Positions 9,321 to 18,136 of a stretch of 37,139 bases of DNA are shown here, in pieces; within the stretch, counting starts at the first letter, position 1, and the number at the start of each line of letters is the position of its first letter. The notes beneath the pieces are model-generated. The model was not told the origin of the DNA. It saw only the letters and a list, made by a program, of their open reading frames with translations, and did no database searches. The DNA lies in NCBI GenBank assembly GCA_037380725.1, contig JARRRL010000072.1, positions 1 through 37,139 on the forward strand, written 5' to 3'. The translations under genes and the position numbers were made by a program. This DNA is from JARRRL01 sp037380725. Lineage in GTDB: Bacteria > Pseudomonadota > Gammaproteobacteria > Pseudomonadales > JANQJO01.

Positions 9321-10555
9321 TCATTTTAAAGCGTCGCGCACTTCGTCACACATCCCATGGATCGCGCCCACCGGCACATTGCTGTCTTGTAATTGCGCAC
9401 GCACCCATTCGTGCTCGCGAGATAAAGACGAAACAGCCGACCCCGTCTCCCCACGCCCAAACCATTTTTCAGACAACACGCGCGAAGCAACATGACCCAT
9501 CACACTGGATAATTTTTCCGCTACTGTTTTGCGCGTCTCAAACTCAATTTCTAAAATCTCTGCGGTCTTCGCCGCGTTCAGCACATAATCATCACTGGTC
9601 ATGATCTCGTCAATTAAATTTAATTTATGAGCTTGTTTACCATACCAATGTTCACCCGTCGCCACTTTTGCCAAATCCAAACCGGGACGAAACGCATCAA
9701 TGTGCTCCTTGAACAAGCGGTGGGTCGCTTCCAACTCAGTGATGAATTTTTGCCGCCCTTCCTCGGTATTGTGCCCAAAAAGGGTTAAGGTCCGTTTGTA
9801 TTCACCCGCCGTGTGCAATTCCAAATCCACTTCATGTTTTTGCAAAACACGGTGAAAATTGGGAATCTGCGCCACCACGCCGATGGAACCAATCACGGCA
9901 AACGGCGCAGCCACAATCGTATTGGCCACCACCGCCATCATATACCCACCACTGGCCGCCACACGATCGACGGCCACCGTGAGACTCACGCCACGATCCC
10001 GAATACGCTGCAACTGCGCAGCGGCCAAACCATACGCATGCACCAAACCACCAGGACTTTCTAAGCGCACCAACACTTCATCACGATTCGCCTCAGCAAT
10101 CGTTAAAATAGCCGTTACACACCGTGCCAAATCATTCACAGCGGAGGCTTTTATGTCACCATGAAAATCGATCACGAACAAACGTTTCTTTTGATCACTG
10201 CTTACATCTGTGTGCTCAGATGGGGTATCGGGTTGATCGCTTTGTGCTGTGTCCTGTTGTGCTTTATGTACTTTGTGTGTTTTNNNNNNNNNNNNNNNNN
10301 NNNNNCTCGCGCTTTTTCCTCTGCTTCGCGTTGTTTCCGTAGCGCCTTATATGCCGCTTTACTCAAGGCATAGCTGTCCAGCACGTCCTTATGTTCATCG
10401 ATCTCATCATTCAGTCGATTGACTTTCAAAATTGGCTTGTTGGACGTGCGCGTTCGTTGGCTCACCCCCACCGCCACCGCCAATATCACCACCACTGCCA
10501 GCACCACCGTCACGGCCTGGGCCAAAAACAAGCCATATTCAAACAAAAATTCCAT
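9321..10555 (-). CDS. sohB: Putative inner-membrane protease SohB (S49 family), interrupted by assembly gap
   Basis: The N-terminal part (10555 to about 10306) begins MEFLFEYGLFLAQAVTVVLA, a membrane anchor close to E. coli SohB, and runs into a Lys/Glu/Ala-rich linker. After 22 Ns the C-terminal part continues with a KTHKVHKAQQ linker and the protease domain: LFVIDFHGDIKAS, LESPGGLVHAYGLAAAQLQR, VAASGGYMMAV (catalytic Ser in SGG) and GEYKRTLTLFG (catalytic Lys). The two halves are in different frames across the gap only because the number of Ns is arbitrary. SohB suppresses loss of DegP in E. coli; its natural substrates are poorly known. Total length fits the family's roughly 350 residues. 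The linker and gap coincide with repetitive codons. Confidence 0.9.
10284..10305. other. Assembly gap (22 N)
   Basis: A run of Ns inside the Lys/Ala-rich linker of sohB. The flanks are low-complexity, so a collapsed repeat is a likely cause. Confidence 1.
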
Positions 10556-11006
10556 TCTGAGTTCTCTCTCTCTACCGACGCGATATACCTTGAATTCATC
10601 TCAACACAGCAGAAACACTGCTGCAACTCGTGTGTCACGATTCTAACGTGTGTGGGTCGCCGAGTCATCGATGCGTTGGGCGCAACACACATACGTTGAC
10701 AGCAGCATCATGCCACTGTCAGCTAGAATCTCATTGAGACCGCAAAACCGCTCAAGGCCAAACACGTGATCTCAACCCTACAACTCCACTGACTGTCAGC
10801 CCATACTGCCATACTGCATACTGGCTGGAACGCCAAGATGCTACCACATACTGACAAACCCGTGCCGCTTTAACGTCTTCCACAACGTCTTCCACGTCAG
10901 CTGCCACATCGGCACGAATTTTTCATGCCTTTCTCACAGATTGCACGCACAGATTGCAAATGAACCCATACCGGACCGCCCACCAGATCACTGAGCGAGG
11001 CACACT
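10556..11006. other. Divergent spacer between sohB and the TPR gene, with three tandem duplications
   Basis: No convincing gene. It holds CCATACTG three times (10801-10823), AACGTCTTCCAC twice (10872-10895) and CACAGATTGCACG twice (10935-10960). It should contain the promoters of both divergent genes, but I could not pick a confident -35/-10 pair. Confidence 0.6.
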
Positions 11007-12791
11007 GTGAACACCAAGACCACTGCCAAATTAACCTCACCCGATATCTCTATCCACCCCGATCAATGGCCTGAGCAATGGAACAAGCCCACTCCCCCTC
11101 ACAAGCGCTGCGAGCAGCCCAAGCCTGAACAGCTTTTTGAACGCGCCAATCAATACAAAAAGCAAGGCTTATTCCCAGCAGCAGCCCATCTGTACCAGCA
11201 ACTGCTGCACAGTTCACCCGGTCATCCCGAAGTCAGTCTCAATTACGGCAATTTATTGCAGCTCGAAGCGGATTATGAACCAGCGATTCAGGTGTATCAA
11301 AATGCCCTCAGTAAAGATCCCAACCACACCTTGTTATTAAATGGCCTGGGTAACGCGTATTGCAAAACGGGGCAACTGGAAAAAGCCATCACCCCTCTCA
11401 AGCGCGCCACACGTATAAACCCAAACGACGCCATCTCCTGGTTTAATTTAGCCAACGTGTATTTTCAAATGCAGCGCATCGAACGCGCGCAAAAATGTTT
11501 AAATCGCGCCAAAAAAATCAGACCTAAAAAACTGAATTTTTTTCACCTCGCTGGCGAAATCGAGGAACAATTGGGCCACTGGGCAACCGCTTTGGAAACC
11601 TATCAACACGCACTGGACATCGACCCCGACAACCCCACCACCTTGCATAAATTGGGTCGCTGCTACATGGAAAATCATCGGCTGACAGACGCGAGACGTA
11701 CGCTCGAGCATTGCTTGGCGCGCTCACCACACTACCCACTGGCCTGGTACCACTTGGGCAACGCACTGCGCAGCTTGGGCCAATTGGATGCCGCGAGCGC
11801 CGCTTATCGCAACTGCTTGCAGCAGGATGATCAACACGTGGAGGCACGACTCAATTTAGCCTTATCTGAGTTGCAACAACATCAATGGCAACGCGGTTGG
11901 CGGAACTATGAGGTACGCTGGAAACTGCCACGTTATCAGCATCCGTATGACGCTTTACCCCTCCCTCGCTGGCGTGGCCAATCACTGGCTGGATGCGGCA
12001 TCGTTTTATGGGGTGAGCAGGGTGTCGGTGACGAAATTCTGTTTGTGCGTGTGGCTCAAGACTTGGCGCAACACGCCAAAAAAGTTGTTGTACTGTGCAA
12101 CCCTCGGCTTCAATCCTTACTGCAACGCAGCTTACCGGGCATCACGGTTATCGCCAAAACGGCAACTCTGGACCCAGTACAAGCCATACCTCACATCCAT
12201 TTCCACAGTCCACTGGCCAGTGTGATGCAATATTTACCAGCGGCAGCGTATTTAAAACCGTTCTCGCTGCGTCCGAACCCCCATTTCACCGCTCAGGTTC
12301 CACGACGGAAACATCAACTCGCGATCGGCATCAGCTGGCACAGTCACAACGTAAAAAGTGGACCACAACGCAGCGTAGCACTTAATCACTGGTTGCCCTT
12401 GTTGTCGGAACACAAGCACAGGTGGGTAAACGTACAAGCCGGCAGTCATCAACGCGCACTGCAGAACCTAGCACGTCACGATATTCGTTTGTATCAAGAC
12501 TCCAGTTGTGATCCGCTCAACGATTTGGACCGCTTTGCCGCTCTGATCAATACACTGGATTTAGTGATTACCATTGATAACACAACTGCTCATATTGCAG
12601 CCAGTCTTGGCGTACCCACCTGGATTCTGTTACCGAGTGATGCAGAGTGGCGCTGGGGCACTTCAGCGCATCACTGCGTGTGGTATCCCGATGCGTATTT
12701 ATTTCGAGCCACTTCACCTGGCGATTGGGCACCAGTATTTCAAGCAGTGACGCAAAAGCTAAACAGACTGTCTACAGCGCCCAACCCGTGA
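11007..12791 (+). CDS. TPR protein with C-terminal glycosyltransferase-9-like domain
   Basis: A 594-residue soluble protein. Residues about 40-290 form tandem tetratricopeptide repeats (for example NPNDAISWFNLANVYFQMQR and DPDNPTTLHKLGRCYMENHR). From about 310 to the end there is a domain like ADP-heptose/LPS transferases: LWGEQGVGDEILFVRVAQDL, then IGISWHS, and LDLVITIDNTTAHIAASLG, where the D...AHIA...LG block matches family 9. Such fusions are common in proteobacteria and usually annotated only as TPR proteins; a role in protein or surface glycosylation is plausible but unproved. GTG start with GCGAGG upstream. It stands alone, converging 10 bp from the end of the T3SS block, and is probably not part of it. 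Confidence 0.8.
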   Translation: MNTKTTAKLTSPDISIHPDQWPEQWNKPTPPHKRCEQPKPEQLFERANQYKKQGLFPAAAHLYQQLLHSSPGHPEVSLNYGNLLQLEADYEPAIQVYQNALSKDPNHTLLLNGLGNAYCKTGQLEKAITPLKRATRINPNDAISWFNLANVYFQMQRIERAQKCLNRAKKIRPKKLNFFHLAGEIEEQLGHWATALETYQHALDIDPDNPTTLHKLGRCYMENHRLTDARRTLEHCLARSPHYPLAWYHLGNALRSLGQLDAASAAYRNCLQQDDQHVEARLNLALSELQQHQWQRGWRNYEVRWKLPRYQHPYDALPLPRWRGQSLAGCGIVLWGEQGVGDEILFVRVAQDLAQHAKKVVVLCNPRLQSLLQRSLPGITVIAKTATLDPVQAIPHIHFHSPLASVMQYLPAAAYLKPFSLRPNPHFTAQVPRRKHQLAIGISWHSHNVKSGPQRSVALNHWLPLLSEHKHRWVNVQAGSHQRALQNLARHDIRLYQDSSCDPLNDLDRFAALINTLDLVITIDNTTAHIAASLGVPTWILLPSDAEWRWGTSAHHCVWYPDAYLFRATSPGDWAPVFQAVTQKLNRLSTAPNP

Positions 12792-12801
12792 AGACTTCAC
12801 A

Positions 12802-13146
12802 TCAAACAAGCGATTTATAACGCAAGCGCCCAGCCAGTGGTTTCACCTCCGGTGTCACCCCATCCACATTTAAGGGTGCCAAATCCGCATCAGAACAATA
12901 AGGACGCAACATGTCGTAAACTTCTTGGCGCATTGAAACTGGTGCTTGATTGATAAAATCCATCGGATCAATCTCTCCAAACATCATGGTGGAGAACTCA
13001 CGCCGCACGCGTTCCGAGCGAGACAGCAGGTCTCGCGCATACGCCACACTTTCTCGGGTTTGATCGACTTGATCGACAACGTGCTCTTGTCGTCTAGCCA
13101 GTTCTTTTTCTTTTAATTCTTCTGGATTTTGTTCAGTATTTTTCAT
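12802..13146 (-). CDS. Uncharacterised 114-residue protein at the end of the T3SS block
   Basis: Not recognised. The first half is a charged helix, likely coiled coil (KEKELARRQEHVVDQVDQTR). The middle holds REFSTMMFGEIDPMDFINQA and the end is basic (GRLRYKSLV). No signal peptide or membrane segment, so it should be cytoplasmic. ATG 13146 is preferred to TTG 13161. It lies about 180 bp downstream of sctL on the same strand. Yersinia has yscM/lcrQ (115 residues, a negative regulator) in this position, but I see no sequence likeness. It could be a secretion chaperone, a regulator or a small secreted substrate. Confidence 0.65.
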   Translation of the reverse strand: MKNTEQNPEELKEKELARRQEHVVDQVDQTRESVAYARDLLSRSERVRREFSTMMFGEIDPMDFINQAPVSMRQEVYDMLRPYCSDADLAPLNVDGVTPEVKPLAGRLRYKSLV

Positions 13147-13288
13147 ACAATTGTTGTCCAACTTACTGCATTGTCATCAAGTGCTTTGCCACTATTACGG
13201 CAGCAAAGGCGATGTAATAGTAGTTGTGTTTTGTTATAATGCCGTTCACGAAGTCATAGCAAAGATCGCAACGACATTGGTCACATCA

Positions 13289-13332
13289 ATCCCTACGGCA
13301 ATTCCTACGGTCCTACGACATTCCCTACGACA
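13289..13332. repeat. Imperfect repeat around CCTACG at the sctL stop
   Basis: Four close copies of a 9-12-bp unit with the core CCTACG(G/A) run through the sctL stop codon at 13325. Confidence 0.7.
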
Positions 13333-13942
13333 AAGACTGATGAATAACCGACTCAATTTTCTCCAATTGCTCATCAATATCCAAAAGAACTGAGAGCGAT
13401 TCACTTTCCACTTCACACACTCGCTCACTCAGATTCGGGCTCTTCACCACTTCCACAAACTCGATCATTGGGTGCGTAGCCAATATTTGGTTTTTTCGGG
13501 CTTCCACCGCATCAGCCATGTTTGGATGGACCGATAAGCGTAACTTCTTCTCAGCACTGAGGTTGGACACGGTGCTGTTTACTAACCTCACGATCAATTC
13601 TGCATCATCAAATGAACCAATCACTTTGCGCACTAAGCTGGGCAATATCGCCACCAGGGACTCTTGCAAACTCGCCACACTGTCGGCGTATTCCGCGGTG
13701 AGCTCAGTCAAACGCGTCGCAATCTCGCTACGCCCTTGATCCAAACCCTGGTGATACCCGCGCTCTTTTTCTTCCTCAAAGGCGCGACGCGCATCCTGCT
13801 CGATCTCTCTGGATTTTTGCACCGCATCCCGAATAACGTTATCGGCGGCTGTGATACGCTCAAACTCAGACGCTCTAATGATCTTCGTGCCGTTTTCCGC
13901 TATGGCGAGTGCCCGCTCATCCAAGATGATACGTATGCTCAT
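13325..13942 (-). CDS. sctL: T3SS stator protein SctL (YscL/HrpE/FliH family)
   Basis: A 205-residue cytoplasmic protein. In this family SctL binds the ATPase SctN and links it to the SctK/SctQ sorting platform. A long charged helix spans about residues 30-85 (SREIEQDARRAFEEEKERGY), followed by the globular C-terminal part (ILPSLVRKVIGSFDDAEL, LRLSVHPNM, CEVESESLSVLLD). It overlaps the sctK stop by 4 bp, so the two are translationally coupled. The partners SctN and SctQ are not in the window. Confidence 0.9.
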   Translation of the reverse strand: MSIRIILDERALAIAENGTKIIRASEFERITAADNVIRDAVQKSREIEQDARRAFEEEKERGYHQGLDQGRSEIATRLTELTAEYADSVASLQESLVAILPSLVRKVIGSFDDAELIVRLVNSTVSNLSAEKKLRLSVHPNMADAVEARKNQILATHPMIEFVEVVKSPNLSERVCEVESESLSVLLDIDEQLEKIESVIHQSLS

Positions 13943-14613
13943 GGCTTTCCGTCCAACTCAGTCAATAATTTCAATAGCATTCGTGTAAGTATCGACAATT
14001 CGCGAGCGTCAACATTGATGTCTTCGCATTGTCGACACGCCTCTATAATTGAAACCGAAAACATCAAGTTCGCACGTCGCACTACTTCATCATCACCACA
14101 CGATTTAAGCACAACCGATACAATTCGAAACCCAACCAGTACAATATCATTTTCAGTCACTAAACCAGTACCAGCTTGAGGGGTAGGCACAAAACGCACC
14201 ATTAGACCTGGGTTATAAAGTGCGGCTCGCTTTGACACAAACCGGTAACCACTCTCTCCCACCAATTCCCAAAAATGACGTTTGAATCGCCCATCGATTG
14301 AGCGCCGGACAATTTCACTGTATCCAATCATTCCAACATGAAACACAAAATTACGCACAAATGTAGGGCCGCGCTGCAAGATATTGGCAGGAAAATGCAC
14401 ACTACTTTGATCAGACAAGGGTTTTAATTGAAAATCTTGGAACAACTGGTGAACCGCGTAAGCACGCGTACGGCGAGATTGAGACAAGCACTTTATCAGT
14501 TCAGGATGCCGAGAACACTCAATCCAGTCGGCGTTGATAAAGCCAAGTGCTGCGCTGTTCAACGCTGACCAAGACAGCTCACGGTGTAAAGCATCTGCGT
14601 TTTGAAAGGACAT
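13939..14613 (-). CDS. sctK: T3SS sorting-platform protein SctK (YscK-like)
   Basis: A 224-residue protein placed between sctJ and sctL, as yscK is in Yersinia. SctK links the SctD ring to the SctQ pods. The segment FPANILQRGPTFVRNFVFHVGM followed by SEIVRRSIDG looks like the conserved core of the family; otherwise the sequence is divergent. ATG 14613 (MSFQNADALHREL) with AAGGGC upstream is chosen. A longer frame from 14706 would add 31 residues made of a degenerate 5-residue repeat (VLTRA, VLTRP, VLARS) encoded by a 15-bp tandem array; this looks like leader sequence. Confidence 0.75.
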   Translation of the reverse strand: MSFQNADALHRELSWSALNSAALGFINADWIECSRHPELIKCLSQSRRTRAYAVHQLFQDFQLKPLSDQSSVHFPANILQRGPTFVRNFVFHVGMIGYSEIVRRSIDGRFKRHFWELVGESGYRFVSKRAALYNPGLMVRFVPTPQAGTGLVTENDIVLVGFRIVSVVLKSCGDDEVVRRANLMFSVSIIEACRQCEDINVDARELSILTRMLLKLLTELDGKP

Positions 14614-14658
14614 AGCGCCACAAGCCCTTATGTTTATTATTGCATGAGTTATTACTGA

Positions 14659-14703
14659 ACGAGCCAGTACTGGACGAGTCAGTACCGCACGAGTCAGTAC
14701 ACA
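14659..14703. repeat. 15-bp x3 tandem repeat upstream of sctK
   Basis: Copies ACGAGCCAGTACTGG, ACGAGTCAGTACCGC and ACGAGTCAGTACACA, with a decayed fourth copy at 14644-14658. A separate pair, CCCGATTCGCAT/CCCGATTCGCAA, lies at 14749-14772. Confidence 0.9.
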
Positions 14704-14788
14704 CAAACGCGGGCGGCAACACGGCTGATCGAGCTACACACATCAAAACCCGATTCGCATCCCGATTCGCAAAGTGATGCTCACAGAA

Positions 14789-15538
14789 CTAGGCCCGTTT
14801 TCCACGCATCAACAACAGTCCATTAATCGCCAAGGAACCCAGCATAACAACCGCCAGCGCCGCAATCGCCACGGTCATCCGTTTGCTGTTTCTGCCACCT
14901 TCCGCATTCGTGTCAGCAACCTTGATCGCATCCGTGGAATACACTTCAGCGGGAAACAGCGCTACTGAAATTTTGCCGTAATCTAAACCTTCAATACTGT
15001 TATTGATTAATAGTTTAATTTGGGGAATAAAAGCCTGCAAGTTAACATCACTGCTGTACTTAATGAAAACCGAGGCGGAAGAGGGGACCGTCTCCTCACC
15101 CGAGATACCTTTTTCAGGCATGACCACGTGCACACGAGCCGTAATCACACCGTCCAATTGGGACAAGGTTTCAGAGAGGCCTTGCTGAATGGCACAAACA
15201 AACCGCACACGCTCCTCCAGTGGTGAGGAAATCATGCTGTTTTTCTCAAAAATATCACAAATACCAAGGAATTCTTCGCGCGGATAACCATAACTTTTCA
15301 GGATATTAACCGCATCCGCCATTTGCGATTTATTGACCAACAAACGGACAAAGGATTTCTTACCAGGTTGTTTTTCAACATCTAGACCGCTTTTTTGCAG
15401 GATAGCCAGCATGTCGTTCGCTTCACGCTCTGTTAACTCAGCGAAAAGCTCCCTTTTACACCCTGTGAGTACTATCAGCATGAGACACGCCAGAATAAAC
15501 TTCACAGCTCGACTGCGCTGTTGGATTGCCGCTTTCAT
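14789..15538 (-). CDS. sctJ: T3SS inner-ring lipoprotein SctJ (YscJ/PrgK family)
   Basis: A 249-residue secreted lipoprotein. The signal peptide ends in a lipobox (LIVLTGCKREL), so the Cys is lipidated. The body carries the family landmarks: LTEREANDMLAILQKSGLDV, the LEERVRFVCAIQQGLSETL helix, the ITARVHVVMPE strand and SVFIKYSSDVNL. A C-terminal membrane helix (about 218-243, ALAVVMLGSLAINGLLL) follows. SctJ forms the inner-membrane ring with SctD. Start ATG with GGAAGAAAG upstream. One of the most secure calls here. Confidence 0.95.
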   Translation of the reverse strand: MKAAIQQRSRAVKFILACLMLIVLTGCKRELFAELTEREANDMLAILQKSGLDVEKQPGKKSFVRLLVNKSQMADAVNILKSYGYPREEFLGICDIFEKNSMISSPLEERVRFVCAIQQGLSETLSQLDGVITARVHVVMPEKGISGEETVPSSASVFIKYSSDVNLQAFIPQIKLLINNSIEGLDYGKISVALFPAEVYSTDAIKVADTNAEGGRNSKRMTVAIAALAVVMLGSLAINGLLLMRGKRA

Positions 15539-16172
15539 CTCTTTCTTCCGCTCTCATCGCCTTCACAGAAGGCTCAATCCGCCATCACCTGGTTTTTTCT
15601 TTGTTCATCGTTCATCATCGCCACGCACTTTCACTTTAGCACGTATACAAAAACGACATGTTACCACGAGACAACACGCTTCGCCCCTGTTTTCTATAAA
15701 AACGAAATCTCACTTCAGTAACACTTCAATACAATAACGACAACGTTAAGCCTGTTTGGGCCCACAATCCTTAATAGCCCATCATCCTTTTAGATTTATC
15801 AAACATTTAACTACAAAATCCCTGGGCTAGCCCTAGAATAAAAAGCCAACCAACGATCCCTCATACAACACAAGATTCACAAACGATCTAGACCACTGAT
15901 ACGAACGACACAGAAAAAACGAATGACAAAACCGACGAGAAAAACGCTCGTTTTCAATGCAAGTCACTTAATCATTTGCTATTTAACACAGGAAAGAGCC
16001 ATTATCACAAGCGAGTACACACGACTGTGCGACACACGACCGAAACAAACCTGAGGGGTGGATTCCCAACTCACTGTACTTACTCTGCCCACTTACTTCG
16101 CCTATTCAAGCCCAATATGCTCAGCTGGATTTTCAGAGAACCATAAGCTGATATTACAAACACATCGGAAAA
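15539..16172. other. AT-rich non-coding spacer between sctI and sctJ
   Basis: About 630 bp with no supportable gene on either strand. In Yersinia, yscI and yscJ are adjacent, so this spacer is unusual. It could hold a promoter for sctJKL or the remains of a lost gene; I see neither clearly. Confidence 0.6.
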
Positions 16173-16676
16173 TTACTGGCTCCTTAAGAAGGTATCCACA
16201 TGCTGACCACTTTTGTGAACAATACCATTCGCCATTTCTAATTCAAAACTGAACATAGCAACTTTGAACTGTAGAGCAACCAACTGACCCGGATCCAAAG
16301 AGCCAAGCTGGAGATGCTGCACAATTTGACCCTCAATGCGAGACAAATTGCCATCAAGTTTCTCTTGTACGTTCTTTATCCCATTGACCACTTTGTCAGC
16401 GAAATCCAAACGGGATCCGCCTTCAGGGCCAACATTCATAACGTTACGCAGCTTACGAAGCTGTTCTTGAACCGTTTGATCTAACTCACCAACCGGGACC
16501 GTCCCTTTCAACGCGTCATGAAATTGCACAGCATCAGCGGTGGTCACTTGACTGTTCACAACACTCTGAACGGGTACTGTATTATCCAATCGCCCATTAC
16601 CACTACTCATACTGAGCGAACTCATACTGAGCGAACTCTGTTGTAAAGCTGACAATTCTGATGCGTAAATCGCCAT
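16173..16676 (-). CDS. sctI: T3SS inner rod protein SctI (YscI/PrgJ-like)
   Basis: A 167-residue protein without signal peptide. The C-terminal 45 residues show the family pattern (LGSLDPGQLVALQFKVAMFS, then ELEMANGIVHKSGQHVDTFL). This is the part that joins the needle to the export gate. The N-terminal half is Ser/Gln-rich and contains an SLSMS repeat from an exact 15-bp duplication. RBS GAGG precedes ATG 16676. YscH (YopR), normally upstream of YscI, is not found. Confidence 0.85.
   Translation of the reverse strand: MAIYASELSALQQSSLSMSSLSMSSGNGRLDNTVPVQSVVNSQVTTADAVQFHDALKGTVPVGELDQTVQEQLRKLRNVMNVGPEGGSRLDFADKVVNGIKNVQEKLDGNLSRIEGQIVQHLQLGSLDPGQLVALQFKVAMFSFELEMANGIVHKSGQHVDTFLRSQ
16605..16634. 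repeat. Exact 15-bp x2 duplication within sctI
   Basis: ACTCATACTGAGCGA occurs twice in tandem without mismatch, giving SLSMSSLSMS in the protein. Identity suggests it is recent. Confidence 0.95.
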
Positions 16677-16973
16677 GTTTCTCTAACCTCAGACGGAATA
16701 ACTACTATTTATTCACTAAAAGCCCTGCTGCCAAAACATCGTAGCTATTACTATAATGGTATTCACGCTACAATGCTCTATATAATACTATATAATTTTG
16801 TATTAAATATTTTGACAATCAAACGCCTTCTATTGTGCACTGATATTTACACGCACACATACTACAACTTACGGATACAGACAGTAGTTAATCACCTTCG
16901 CCATAAGCTCTGCACAAAACCCAAACAAGACCTGCGCCAGTACGATGAATGGCACAACCCGATAAGTCGTCAA

Positions 16974-17351
16974 TTATTGGTTATTGATCATATTTAAAAG
17001 ATCGGACGCCATAGACTTCGCCACAGAATCTGACCCTTTGTTTACATTCGTCAAAACAATTTCTGCTTGACTCATACTGCCATTTTCAAACAAGGCCAGC
17101 CCCAAAAATCCTCTCAACAGATCGCTGACATCGTCTTTTTTCTTATCAATAAATTTGGACAAAAGGTTGATTGCCTCTTCCGTTGATTGCTGACAAATCA
17201 AATTATAAGCTTCACCGATAGTGGGCGCTTCCGTACCTGGATAAGCGGCTTCGATCGTACCGTGCAATCGAGAGGCTTTATCGAACATCATATAGCGTGA
17301 CGCAATGAAACCGACTTCAGACAACATTTGACATAATTCTTTTTGGCTCAT
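16974..17351 (-). CDS. yscG: YscG-like TPR chaperone of the needle subunit
   Basis: A 125-residue helical protein in the yscG position. In Yersinia and Pseudomonas YscG/PscG wraps the C-terminal helix of the needle subunit with YscE, keeping it unpolymerised in the cytoplasm. The helices have TPR-like spacing (IGEAYNLICQQSTEEAINLL, then LLRGFLGLALFENGSMSQAE). Sequence likeness is low, so the call depends on position and fold pattern. RBS TAGGTG precedes the ATG. Confidence 0.75.
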   Translation of the reverse strand: MSQKELCQMLSEVGFIASRYMMFDKASRLHGTIEAAYPGTEAPTIGEAYNLICQQSTEEAINLLSKFIDKKKDDVSDLLRGFLGLALFENGSMSQAEIVLTNVNKGSDSVAKSMASDLLNMINNQ

Positions 17352-17442
17352 AACACCTATTTCCCAGATAACTCACTGATCAACAGTCCAAGAATTAACG
17401 TTCAAAAACACCGATATCACGTTGCACGATATACCTGCACTT

Positions 17443-17499
17443 TTCCACATACACGCTTCCATCCGCACCTTTCCATCGACACCTTTTCCATCGACACAA
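17443..17499. repeat. 14-bp x4 imperfect tandem repeat
   Basis: Units TTCCACATACACGC, TTCCATCCGCACCT, TTCCATCGACACCT and TTCCATCGACACAA. Confidence 0.8.
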
Positions 17500-17693
17500 T
17501 GCACGATCTGTCCGTACTACACGCCAATCACCGTACCAGAACGACTTCTCAACACCACTACTTCTACTACTTTCAACCTGCCTTCTCTCTACCTTCATTT
17601 TCTACTTTCAAAAAAAGATCATAATATCTTTTAAAGATCTTATAAAGGTAGACCTCTGTTTCAGCACTTAACCCTAAAAACCTCTTCATGACA

Positions 17694-17721
17694 GGGCGCC
17701 AGACTGCTCTGCCTGACGCCC
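17694..17721 (-). terminator. Stable hairpin just after the needle gene sctF
   Basis: On the minus strand GGGCGTCAG pairs with CTGGCGCCC (nine pairs including one G-T) around a 10-nt loop, about 17 nt after the sctF stop. A T5 run follows 12-13 nt later, so it is not a textbook terminator. It may terminate part of the transcript, or protect the sctF mRNA 3' end so the needle subunit is made in excess. Confidence 0.5.
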
Positions 17722-17738
17722 GATCAGAAAGTCGGTTA

Positions 17739-17963
17739 TTACTGACCGATTTTACCAGCAGCAGACTGCGTTGCCGAACTCACGGATTGCAGCGTACCAG
17801 ACACAGAAGACACTGTGTTTGTGAACATAAACGCCAGAATCTGTAATTTAATTAATGCTTTGGGATCTTCAGCATTCGCACCAGCCAAGCCCTTTGTAAA
17901 AGCGCTTTGAGCTGTGTCGATCATGCCCGTTCCCGCTGTAAAAATATCAACACCAATACCCAT
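17739..17963 (-). CDS. sctF: T3SS needle subunit SctF (YscF/MxiH-like)
   Basis: A 74-residue protein, the size of needle subunits, located between yscE and yscG. It has the two-helix plan with a turn holding DPKALIKLQ, comparable to the NPxxLxxLQ turn of YscF and MxiH. The distance from LQ to the C-terminus (36 residues) matches YscF. The C-terminal helix is unusually Ser/Thr-rich (NTVSSVSGTLQSVSSATQ) and ends KIGQ rather than in an aromatic or basic tail. A strong AGGAGA site precedes the ATG, fitting high expression. Assignment rests on size, turn motif and position. Confidence 0.75.
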   Translation of the reverse strand: MGIGVDIFTAGTGMIDTAQSAFTKGLAGANAEDPKALIKLQILAFMFTNTVSSVSGTLQSVSSATQSAAGKIGQ

Positions 17964-18136
17964 AGTTGTCTCTCCTCGCTGTGTAACAACAGTCGCTCTC
18001 TCACAAGCAACTGTCGCACGTTGTATTGACCCTAAGCTAAAACGGGTCGCTTTTCGTTATTCGATTACTTTCGACTGCTCACTTCCTTGTCATTTTTTCT
18101 TAATATTTACTGATTTTAAGCAAAGCGTAATACTTT

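Larger units (their letters stand above)
17352..17738. other. Spacer between sctF and yscG with hairpin and 14-bp repeats
   Basis: It contains a GC-rich hairpin just after sctF (see 17694-17721) and four imperfect 14-bp units beginning TTCCA(T/C) at 17443-17499. The minus-strand frame at 17395-17598 is low-complexity and is not called. Confidence 0.6.

Noticed and set aside
10284..10305. Frameshift in sohB across the gap
   Set aside because: The number of Ns is arbitrary, so the frame difference carries no information.
14614..14706. 31-residue N-terminal extension of SctK
   Set aside because: It consists only of the degenerate 15-bp repeat and lacks a good ribosome binding site; ATG 14613 has one.
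17395..17598. 67-residue minus-strand frame between sctF and yscG
   Set aside because: Low-complexity Arg/Trp-rich sequence made by the 14-bp repeats, no start signal.
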